Shown piece by piece: positions 1 to 7,675 of a stretch of DNA of 64,000 bases (the first letter of the stretch is position 1; every line of letters begins with the position of its first letter). The notes below the pieces were generated by a model. It saw nothing but the letters and a program-made list of their open reading frames with translations. It was not told the DNA's origin and made no database searches. The DNA is from Acrasis kona. Its lineage: Eukaryota; Heterolobosea; Eutetramitea; Acrasida; Acrasidae. The DNA lies in contig JAOPGA020000467.1 of assembly GCA_026419775.2 (NCBI GenBank), positions 62,001-126,000 on the forward strand, in the 5' to 3' direction. The position numbers were made by a program, and so were the translations under genes.

Positions 1-626
1 AATGGGCTCAATAAAGTCATAACAACCGTCATGTTTGGATAAAAGCACGGACCATTTTGAAATCCAACAACCGTCGCCTGTGCAGTTCCATTTCCTACTC
101 TAAAAGAACCCAACGCTTGAACATTGGCACAATTTGAGTTACAGGTTTGCTGGAATGCTCTTCCCGATGTATCTGTAGAAATAGACATTCCAGGCAACAC
201 CATTTTTGCTGTAAAGTCTCCAACAATCTCTAATGGAAAGTCTATAGGAGCTGCTGACTTCGATCCTCCTGTAATACAAAAATAATTTGATGTGTGAGAG
301 CAATAAAAGACTCCAGATCTTCCGACTGGGTCCATGCAGGCAAAATAAGCACAACCGTAGGCTGCATCCTCTGGTATAAAATAGTCGACCTTTCCTTCAG
401 TGTAGTTTGCAGGCAAAAAATTACCAATAGGAATATCCGTGCTTCCGTATCTATATAAAAATATAGCTATCGTAGCTATTGGCGGATGTTCAGCCACCGG
501 GCTCCAAGTAATTGTAGCGGTTTTATTTGACGAGAAAGTCGAACCTGATTTTATAGTAAATGATGATGTTGCTGTTTGAGAATAGCAGAGCTGCAAGATT
601 GCCACCAATATCACACCTGCAATCAT
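1..626 (-). CDS. Secreted or surface protein, 3' end cut by window edge
   Basis: The frame opens at ATG 626 on the minus strand and stays open to the window edge, so the C terminus is missing. It begins with a clear hydrophobic signal peptide (MIAGVILVAILQLCYS), followed by a Ser/Thr-rich extracellular stretch with many Cys residues and several N-x-S/T sequons. I do not recognise a named domain. The product is most likely exported or surface-bound. Its first 34 codons and 130 bp of upstream DNA are copied exactly at 4574-4802, so promoter and signal peptide exist twice in the window. The annotation rests on the long open frame plus signal peptide. Function unknown. Confidence 0.6.
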   Translation of the reverse strand, partial: MIAGVILVAILQLCYSQTATSSFTIKSGSTFSSNKTATITWSPVAEHPPIATIAIFLYRYGSTDIPIGNFLPANYTEGKVDYFIPEDAAYGCAYFACMDPVGRSGVFYCSHTSNYFCITGGSKSAAPIDFPLEIVGDFTAKMVLPGMSISTDTSGRAFQQTCNSNCANVQALGSFRVGNGTAQATVVGFQNGPCFYPNMTVVMTLLSP

Positions 627-756
627 TGTAACGTTAATTTTGATTTTCCGTGGTTGACAGAAGCAAACTTATAGATTCAAAAAACAAGTTTTTAATATAG
701 ATGACCTAAACAATTCAGTTCAAAGTTTAGAAACGTTACGTTAGTTGATTAATATT
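528..756. repeat. 229-bp direct repeat, copy A
   Basis: By eye this is identical to 4574-4802 (offset 4046 bp, same orientation). It covers the first codons of the secreted-protein gene and its upstream region. Similarity stops sharply on both sides. See copy B. Confidence 0.9.
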
Positions 757-1054
757 CGGATGATATAATTTGGTTCAACCGCGCTTAATTGTTTTGGAAG
801 TTTGTTCAGGTCTAGTCCGTTACATCATTTTGTGGATAGATGGGAAGGAGAATGTAGATACTTAATAGTACATTTTCCCCAAACACCACACACAAACGTA
901 TTGCACACACTGCGCCAGAATTGAAAATTGATCGTTACGCCACCAAAAACAACTTAACAAGTCCTAGAATAAATTCAATTCAATTTAATTCAATTTTAAA
1001 TTTTGGGGAGCGCCATATTATTTGACGCAGCGTGGAATTGAAGGAAGCGAAGAG
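627..1054. other. Intergenic region upstream of two divergent genes
   Basis: About 430 bp between ATG 626 (minus) and ATG 1055 (plus). The first 130 bp belong to the 229-bp repeat. The rest is AT-rich with a tandem AATTC-type run at 970-1000. I see no gene or RNA. Confidence 0.5.
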
Positions 1055-1279
1055 ATGTCAGAGCTGCCAGAGGATTGGAAATGGTCCATATATACTAGCT
1101 TACTTGGATATGTAAGTATAGACACTTTCCAGAGGTTCAACAGGCACTTCAGAGTTTTCAAGCCTCTTTCTGTGCTCCGAAAAATTTCAACAACACTAAT
1201 GGAAACTTCCCTTTCCATTTGGACCGCTCGATGTGTTTACAAGGCCAATAGTGAACAAGAGCAATCACTTTCTCAGTGA
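1055..1279 (+). CDS. Small hypothetical protein, weak F-box resemblance
   Basis: A 74-residue frame from ATG 1055. The N terminus (LPEDWKWSIYTSLLGYVS, then F and F/V residues) resembles the start of an F-box helix bundle, but the C-terminal part of an F-box protein is absent and the frame ends in a Gln/Ser tail. It could be a truncated F-box gene, a short real gene or chance. The frame is also open upstream to a TTG at 1022, where no ATG exists. A possible GTAAGT at 1111-1116 would give only a 21-nt intron, shorter than any intron placed here, so I kept the frame unspliced. Confidence 0.3.
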   Translation: MSELPEDWKWSIYTSLLGYVSIDTFQRFNRHFRVFKPLSVLRKISTTLMETSLSIWTARCVYKANSEQEQSLSQ

Positions 1280-2873
1280 TGTGTATATATAAAAAATTTT
1301 AGTGTAAGGTAACTCATCAATAACCATTGACGGGGGTTGTATAACTACCAATAAACTTTCAGGCTTATCCTCGTTTTAAAAAAAAAAATTATTGCATATT
1401 GGTATGGTGTTGATTAACTTCTTGGCTTGTTCCACCACTGTCCCTGTCTTTCCTGTCTTCATGCTCATATCTTGCTCGTTTACACCTTCCTTTTTAAAAA
1501 AAAATTTCCAAAGTTTACACGACAGCTCAAAAAACGAGATTTTGCTCACGAGATGATTTGGCAATACTTTTCCTTAAACGCACACTGATCGGAAAGGTCC
1601 CCGGCATCAAACTCTATAAGGTAGTTCGATTACAATTACAAGACAAAAATAATTCATGGATCACCATATTTATTTTAACGTATGTTTTAACGACTTCCGG
1701 AATTTCATTGGTGATATATCATAATATCCCTCCAAATAATTTGGCAAAGAAGTAGACATGCGTTACCCAGTAAAGTGTACTTCTCCATCTGGCCACCACC
1801 CCACCAAATGGTTTAGAGTGTTACAGGCCAATTTCCGGAAGCAGCTCTAACTTGCCGAAACAAAACAACAAACAAACACCACACCGTAACAACGCGAAAC
1901 GAAAATCGCCGCCATTTCAAATCCGCATCCTCAAATGTGCCCCCTGCTAAACGCCACCAACCAAAAAATGACAGGCAGATTTTTAATGCTTAAGTCAAAT
2001 ATTTCCAAGAAGCACTTAAGGCGTTTCGTAATTAAAGATTCTAGGCCCAATTTTTTGTCAAAAGGTACTTTTGAAAGGATAACAACATCTGTTGACCTTG
2101 AAAAAATTATTAAAAAGATTGTCCCAATGAAAAAGGTGAAATACTTTCTCACAATTCAATTTTGACGATTATAGATTGACGGATTATAGTACGCGAACCG
2201 TCATCGAGGATGGCAATGGAAGGATCTTTTGTTATACTACCCGAAATTCTTTTCAAAAAAAGAGAATGAGTTATTAACAGCCAACATGAGCGGAATTGCG
2301 TCGATTGTCTCTTTTCCGACCAATCACGACGGCCGCCATCAAAAAGACGTCGACCCCAAAGTCTTTGATGTACCAAAAGTAGGCACATTCCATGCTGCAT
2401 ATTGGTATGAGCAGGGGCGAAGCTGCAAAAATGATGGAGGCATTACCAATATGCAGCATGGAATGTGCCTACTTTTGGAATTTTGGAAATTGGACCCAAG
2501 TGGACATCACTAAACCGCAGACGTCTACTGAGTTCAGGGCATATTTGACAACATTAAAGAGCATCACCCTGAAGATTTCTGCTCTCCTCAAAGCCTTTGA
2601 CCCTGACATTTACAAGAAATATTTACACGTGAGCATGATAAAACTTGCTTTTTTCCTCATGAGTGAAGGAGGTGTTGATTGCTGAAAGGAACGGTTGATG
2701 CTTGATAATAATATTCTTTAACAAGCCAGGTGGCCACCTATTGTTTATACATGGTTTTTATGGATTGACAATACACCAAAAACGTTGGTGACAGGTTGAG
2801 TTGTGTTTGTGGTTGACAAAGATAAAAATAAACCACGACAGGTTGGTAACCGAAAACGCAACTAACGTACAAA
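1280..2873. other. Gene-poor 1.6-kb stretch with decayed sequence
   Basis: No convincing gene. Short open frames occur (1935-2165; 2392-2685) but lack family motifs. The 2514-2685 part encodes a helix-like peptide ending FFLMSEGGVDC and could be a remnant of an old coding exon. A perfect 34-bp inverted repeat sits at 2373-2478. This is the longest stretch without a supportable gene in the window. Confidence 0.5.
2373..2478. repeat. Perfect 34-bp inverted repeat (hairpin)
   Basis: Arm 2373-2406 is the exact reverse complement of arm 2445-2478, with a 38-bp loop. Any transcript across it would fold into a long stable hairpin. No ORF or known element explains it. It could be a palindromic repair scar, a small foldback element or a small-RNA hairpin. 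Confidence 0.9.
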
Positions 2874-4337
2874 ATGCTAATCAAAAGATCTTTTACCAAG
2901 GAAATAATAATCTTCGCTTTGGTGGGAGCTACACTCCTTTATATATATAATTATTATTCATTGCCCTTTGAAGGCATAAGAGAGCACATAAGTTCCCATG
3001 GATCCCAAAACTACAGACGTTCTCATGACGTATGTATACCTGAGACTTTCGAGAGCACGATAACTATAATCAATGGAAAGGAGCGCCTTGCCCCACAGAA
3101 CGCATTTATATTTCCTCCACTATCAGAGGACCTAAAATGTCTACCCCTAAAAGATGGAAAGCTAACCAATACATTCATGAGCTCCTCCTCCTTCGGACTA
3201 ATTCCTCCCAAATCATCTGAATGGAATGAAACAGTACATGAAGTTGCAATGTATGTAGCAAAGAAGGACACGTTGCGTTCAATGACAAGACCCACCATGC
3301 AACCAGAAAGCGACAAGTTAATGTGCGAGCGAAAAGACGCGACGAAAGAATTTGCACGCTTCCTTTGTGACGCAGACATGAACGACGAAGAGCCACACAA
3401 ATTCACTTACCTCACACATCACGCTGGCTCCCGTATATGGCTATCTTACATTGATTGTGGGTATGCTGACTTTGGATCGAATCAACCGATATGCACACAA
3501 GCCCTTTACAATGAGAAAGGCCACATAACGCAGCAAACATCTAACATTAGAGAAGGAGAACCCATAATCGATTATGAACAATTGGGTGTAATCCCTGTTG
3601 TTTGTTATTCTGAGGCATATGGTCACTGGCCGACCGAAATTATTCACAAATTAATATTCATGTGGAACACATTACCAAAGGGTGTACCTTTGCTCGTACC
3701 AAAGGGAACCTACCCACACTTTCAGTTACTGCTAGATGAGGGCGTATTGGACCGCTCTTGCAGAGAAGCGATTAAACAGAACGACACGACCTCAAGAGCT
3801 CGTCGCATGTGGTTTTTGAAACCCGAAGACGAAAAACCAATTGCCGCCATCTCTGCACATAATCATTTTGTTTATAGGTACGCACGTCAGGTATATCGCG
3901 ATTATTTGTCAAAAAGAGCAAATCATAACGAGAACACTATTGTTATCATTCGCAGGCCGAACACTAGAGCTTTTAAAAACTTTGATGAAATTCACAAGGC
4001 AATCAGCGACAAATATTCTTCAAAATACAAAATAATCGTTTTCCAACCCAAGGGAAGCTTTTTGGATCAAGGTATGGTGTTTTATAATGCCAAGTTGGTT
4101 GTGGCTGCGCATGGTGCTGGACTTTCTAATCAGATGTTCATGCAGGAGGGTTCGTCATTGATTGAGATTGGGCCTTTATCGACAGATATGCCTCTCCCTT
4201 CCATGTATTATGGAATTGCACAAGCTCTAAAGATTAAATATCATTTAATGTTAACACCCGGTCAAATATATGGCGGGGACTTGTCACCTGATATTGATGA
4301 AGTGATGAGAAACGTTGAAGCATCATTAAAAAATTAA
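2874..4337 (+). CDS. GT61/DUF563-type glycosyltransferase, type II membrane protein
   Basis: 487 residues from ATG 2874, no intron. A short basic cytosolic tail is followed by one membrane segment at about residues 9-29 (IIIFALVGATLLYIYNYY), as in Golgi type II glycosyltransferases. The C-terminal half carries the family signature HGAGLSNQMFMQEGSSLIEI near residue 425. The region around CYSEAYGHWPTEIIHKLIF fits the upstream part of the DUF563/GT61 fold (EOGT and plant xylosyl/arabinosyltransferase relatives). It should transfer a sugar to a secretory glycoprotein or glycan; donor and acceptor cannot be told. The luminal half has several Cys. Downstream lie repeat segments starting at 4437. 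Confidence 0.82.
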   Translation: MLIKRSFTKEIIIFALVGATLLYIYNYYSLPFEGIREHISSHGSQNYRRSHDVCIPETFESTITIINGKERLAPQNAFIFPPLSEDLKCLPLKDGKLTNTFMSSSSFGLIPPKSSEWNETVHEVAMYVAKKDTLRSMTRPTMQPESDKLMCERKDATKEFARFLCDADMNDEEPHKFTYLTHHAGSRIWLSYIDCGYADFGSNQPICTQALYNEKGHITQQTSNIREGEPIIDYEQLGVIPVVCYSEAYGHWPTEIIHKLIFMWNTLPKGVPLLVPKGTYPHFQLLLDEGVLDRSCREAIKQNDTTSRARRMWFLKPEDEKPIAAISAHNHFVYRYARQVYRDYLSKRANHNENTIVIIRRPNTRAFKNFDEIHKAISDKYSSKYKIIVFQPKGSFLDQGMVFYNAKLVVAAHGAGLSNQMFMQEGSSLIEIGPLSTDMPLPSMYYGIAQALKIKYHLMLTPGQIYGGDLSPDIDEVMRNVEASLKN

Positions 4338-4436
4338 TTTGTTATTCCCTTTTCTCCTTTACACCATCTCCATTTTCGATAAATCTCTAACATAAAAGTG
4401 TTATTACCACAATATGAAGATTGACGTGTGGTTCAA

Positions 4437-4566
4437 ACCCTCGATATGTAACTTATGGTCATAATTTCTAGCTTATGGTATTATTATTTACAAGTAACCT
4501 TCTCAAAAATAAAAATCACACACTTTTGTGGCTATTGGTCATAGATTCACATCCTGATCGAGATTG
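4437..4566. repeat. 130-bp direct repeat, copy A
   Basis: Matches 6188-6318 in the same orientation with three differences that I can see (one extra T, T/C, A/G). It begins 100 bp downstream of the glycosyltransferase stop and ends 7 bp before the 229-bp repeat copy B. Confidence 0.88.
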
Positions 4567-4672
4567 ACGAGATTGACGAGAAAGTCGAACCTGATTTTAT
4601 AGTAAATGATGATGTTGCTGTTTGAGAATAGCAGAGCTGCAAGATTGCCACCAATATCACACCTGCAATCAT
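4547..4672 (-). pseudogene. Truncated 5' copy of the secreted-protein gene at 1-626
   Basis: ATG 4672 and the following 33 codons repeat the signal peptide and N terminus of the gene at the left edge exactly. The frame then runs into unrelated repeat sequence and stops at 4547, giving only 41 codons. Promoter and start are duplicated but the body is not, so this is a partial gene copy. It could still be transcribed as a short secreted peptide. Confidence 0.75.
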
Positions 4673-4802
4673 TGTAACGTTAATTTTGATTTTCCGTGGT
4701 TGACAGAAGCAAACTTATAGATTCAAAAAACAAGTTTTTAATATAGATGACCTAAACAATTCAGTTCAAAGTTTAGAAACGTTACGTTAGTTGATTAATA
4801 TT
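4574..4802. repeat. 229-bp direct repeat, copy B
   Basis: Exact copy of 528-756 as far as I can read it. It lies directly beside the 130-bp repeat copy A, separated by a short gattgacga tandem. It ends about 180 bp upstream of ATG 4983 and faces away from that gene. Confidence 0.9.
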
Positions 4803-4982
4803 AGATGATATAAAGCAATATGATACAAATATTCTGTAGTTGAGTTTAATATATATGGAATAAGCACCAATTTAAATAGAAAAAATATAAGATTAGATTC
4901 TATTGTTGGAACTCTTATCCTATTTAAACAAAGAACAGTAGCTATCAAATAAAACTAAACAATAACAAACACAACAAGTTAA

Positions 4983-5807
4983 ATGAGATTCATTCTAGCT
5001 ATCTTCATTGCCCTAGCGATCATCCTCGCAGTAAATGCAGACTCTTCTCGCCAAAGAAGAAACTCTGATCCAACCACCGCAGCACCAACCACCACCTCAC
5101 CACCAGTTCAAGCAACAACGACCGCTGCACCAACTACATGCCCACCATGCCCATGTGGAACCGTTGATGCTAACTTATCAGGCGATAACAACGCCTCACC
5201 AGCCAGAAGACAAAGACGTAATGGCGACAACTGCCCAGTTTGCAAGGCATGCCCAACTACCGCCGCACCAACCACCACCTCACCACCAGTTCAAGCAACA
5301 ACAACCGCTGCACCAACTACATGCCCACCATGCCCATGCGGAACCGTTGATGCTAACTTATCAGGTGACAACAATGCTTCACCAGCCAGAAGACATAGAC
5401 GTAACAGTGATAACTGCCCAGTTTGCAAGGCATGCCCAACTACCGCCGCACCAACCACCACATCCCCACCAGTCCAAGCTACTTCAGAGGCACCAGTTGA
5501 ATCTTCACCTCCAGTTCAAGCAACAACAACTTGTCCACCATGCCCATGTGGAACTGTTGATGCTAACTTATCAGGCGATAACAACGCCTCACCTGCAAGA
5601 AGATTCAGACGCACAGGCAATCACTGCCCAGTATGCAAACAATGCCCAACCACTACAACTTCCGCACCTGTTCAAGTATCTAAACCAGTTACCAAAGCAC
5701 CAGTCGGTAACAATGAAAGTGGTCAAGATAATGCCAGAGCTTCATCTGCTTCAACAGTTGTGTTTGGATCTGCTGCATTAATAGCAGTAGTTGTTGCAAT
5801 GATGTAA
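4983..5807 (+). CDS. Secreted Thr/Pro/Cys-rich tandem-repeat precursor with kexin/furin-type sites and GPI-like tail
   Basis: 274 residues, no intron. A signal peptide spans residues 1-19. Three tandem units follow with a 61-residue period (starts at residues 30, 91 and 152; 183-bp DNA period from 5070). Each unit has a Thr/Pro mucin-like stretch, CPPCPCG, the N-glycosylation-type motif DANLSGDNNAS, a basic site and CPVCK.C. The basic sites are RQRR (23-26), RRQRR (75-79), RRHRR (136-140) and RRFRR (206-210), all matching R-x-[KR]-R proprotein-convertase consensus. The C-terminal hydrophobic end (SAALIAVVVAMM) follows a small-residue region, as in GPI-anchored proteins. Likely a surface mucin-like protein or a polyprotein cut into Cys-rich peptides. 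AATAAA follows the TAA directly. Confidence 0.8.
   Translation: MRFILAIFIALAIILAVNADSSRQRRNSDPTTAAPTTTSPPVQATTTAAPTTCPPCPCGTVDANLSGDNNASPARRQRRNGDNCPVCKACPTTAAPTTTSPPVQATTTAAPTTCPPCPCGTVDANLSGDNNASPARRHRRNSDNCPVCKACPTTAAPTTTSPPVQATSEAPVESSPPVQATTTCPPCPCGTVDANLSGDNNASPARRFRRTGNHCPVCKQCPTTTTSAPVQVSKPVTKAPVGNNESGQDNARASSASTVVFGSAALIAVVVAMM
5070..5640 (+). repeat. Coding tandem repeat, three units of about 183 bp
   Basis: Units start at 5070, 5253 and 5436. The first two are 61 codons. The third carries an extra Ser/Glu/Pro stretch before the CPPCPCG motif. Nucleotide identity between units is high, suggesting recent expansion or gene conversion. Confidence 0.88.
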
Positions 5808-6398
5808 ATAAATCAATAAATAATTATATACGTTTAATACACATCTGTAATCTAATCGTAATGTATGCTTTCGATATTATGGATTTATGCAGGGATTGAA
5901 TGGTGTAAGACCTAGAACATCAACTAATATACTGAATCATTTGCCTCAGGTTAAGTAAAATATATGGATGTATTGAAATGCTGTTCGTTTGTCTAGATTG
6001 ATAGTTGATTTGTTTACAAGAACAATTGTAAACAATTGCATTGTTAAGATCAGCAATCATGATGCCACTTGAGGTACACGATGCTAAAAGAAATATTTTT
6101 GTTAGTATTTACTCATGTGATGCATTTATTAGTAAGGATCCTGTATAACTAATCGCATTTGTACCAGGCGCAAAAATGAGAAAATTTACCCTCGATATGT
6201 AACTTATGGTCATAATTTTCTAGCTTATGGTATTATTATTTACAAGCAACCTTCTCAAAAATAAAAATCACACGCTTTTGTGGCTATTGGTCATAGATTC
6301 ACATCCTGATCGAGATTGCCTATTTCAAAGAAAATATCTTACAAATTGAAAATAAAAAAGTCTGTCATTGTCATTTGTCAAATTCAAAAATCAACAAG
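5808..6398. other. Intergenic, contains 130-bp repeat copy B
   Basis: 590 bp between the repeat precursor and the Rab gene. Only the repeat at 6188-6318 stands out. I see no gene or RNA. Confidence 0.5.
6188..6318. repeat. 130-bp direct repeat, copy B
   Basis: Counterpart of 4437-4566 with three small differences. It ends 80 bp upstream of the Rab start codon, so it may be part of that promoter. Confidence 0.88.
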
Positions 6399-7215
6399 AT
6401 GTTATCATCAACAGGAGATAAACTGAGGAAAGTTGTTATCGCTGGGGACAGCACTAGTGGGAAGGTTTGCCGTTATTACCTTTTTTCGATTGACATTCAG
6501 TAGAGTTGTTTAGTTCTAAGATATGTTGAAAACACCTTCACATTATCTCATACTACCACTGTTGGCATTGACTTTAGGACAAAAATGATCAACAAAGGAG
6601 AGGAGTCTGTGAAGTTGCAGATATGGGTAAGTTATAGTAATATCTCTATAAAAATAATTAACACAAACACGTAGGATACAGCAGGACAAGAAAGTAATAA
6701 TTTAACATCAATTTTTTATTAACCATTTAAAAGGATTTAGAGCAATGGCAAGTTCCTACTTTAGGTCAGCTCATGGAGTTATAATTGCATTTGATGTCAC
6801 GAACGAAGCAACATTCAAAGGAATAGAATCTTGGCATCGTCAAGTAAAAAACGATGCGCCTGAGGATTCAATAGTGATCTTGATTGGAAACAAAATAGAC
6901 CAAGAGGGAAGGTTAGTATCAAGGGAGCAAGCAGAGGCATTGGCCGATTCACTGGAGATTGAAGAATACTTTGAGACTAGTGCAAAGAGCGGAGAGGGAG
7001 TAGAGCACGCATTCACTACGCTTGCTGACTATGCTTTAGGAATCAAGAAGAGTCGGTTTAAGAAAACAAGACAAAATTCCATTAGTCCAACACCTGCTAC
7101 ATTTATCTCACCTCATGAAGTCAAACCAATACAGAAAGTACCAGAAGTAGTTGTAGTAGGTAATCTTGCGGAGAGCGAGAAACCAGCCGCCGAAGCAGGT
7201 GGGTGTGCTTGTTAG
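6399..7215 (+). CDS. Rab-family small GTPase
   Basis: Exons 6399-6464, 6504-6626, 6675-6693 and 6734-7215; introns of 39, 48 and 40 nt, all GT-AG. The spliced product is 229 residues. G-box motifs are in order: P-loop GDSTSGKS, switch I with TTTVGIDF, WDTAGQERFR (created by joining exons 2, 3 and 4), GNKID and ETSAKSG. It ends GGCAC, a CxC double-geranylgeranylation signal, preceded by a 40-residue hypervariable tail. The P-loop has TS where most Rabs have GV, leaving the Lys-Ser that bind nucleotide and Mg. It should cycle between cytosol and a vesicle membrane; the Rab subclass cannot be told safely. The next gene starts 59 bp downstream on the same strand. Confidence 0.92.
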
Positions 7216-7274
7216 AATCATTGTCAATAAATTTGTTTCATACCAACTTTGTAAGATTCAATCACATTATTGAA

Positions 7275-7638
7275 ATGTCAACCATAGAAATCAAACACCC
7301 AGACAAGTGCGAAAAGTGTCCCGCAAAATCAAAAATCGCAAAACCACATCTACTTCGGAGAGAATTAGAGGTAGGAGTAGAGTATCTTTACTGTACGTGC
7401 GGTTTTGCATCGAAGGTTATTGATCACTTCAAGGATGTATTAAATTTATTAGAATGTGCAGCCATGGTGCGATGATACTTGTCATAAAGACCCTAATATA
7501 AAAGGTTGGGAACCTCTTAAATTTAAGGTGGATAAGGAGCAGAAGTACTATGCTCTATGTGGATGTAAAAGATCAAAAAGCGGACCATTCTGTGACGGCT
7601 CACACAGTGAGATTGATGTTGAAGATTGCATGTGGTAA
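7275..7638 (+). CDS. Double CDGSH iron-sulfur protein, CISD3-like
   Basis: Exon 1 is 7275-7415. Exon 2 is 7462-7638, or 7453-7638 if the earlier AG is used; both keep frame, giving about 105 or 108 residues. The second motif is a textbook CDGSH cluster (CGCKRSKSGPFCDGSH). The first is CTCG.ASK..PWCDDTCH, a divergent CDGSH in which Gly-Ser is replaced and one residue is added before the His. Two CDGSH motifs in one small protein is the CISD3/MiNT pattern, a mitochondrial-matrix 2Fe-2S protein. The LKFKVDKEQKYYALCGC linker also matches that family. The start is the only ATG between the Rab stop and the motif. No obvious presequence is present. Confidence 0.85.
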
Positions 7639-7675
7639 CATTAAATTGACGAGGATACATCATTGAAAAGAGATT

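Noticed and set aside
1111-1131. 21-nt GT-AG intron in the 1055-1279 frame
   Set aside because: It would be ten bases shorter than the shortest intron placed elsewhere, and the frame is continuous without it.
4420-4440. ggttcaaaccc, like a tRNA B-box
   Set aside because: No A-box or cloverleaf can be drawn at the right distance upstream, and the site lies at the edge of the 130-bp repeat.
5035-5781. 248-codon frame rich in His and Gln overlapping the secreted repeat protein
   Set aside because: It is the +1 frame of the Thr/Pro-rich repeat and has no signal peptide or domain; the in-frame protein with signal peptide explains the region.
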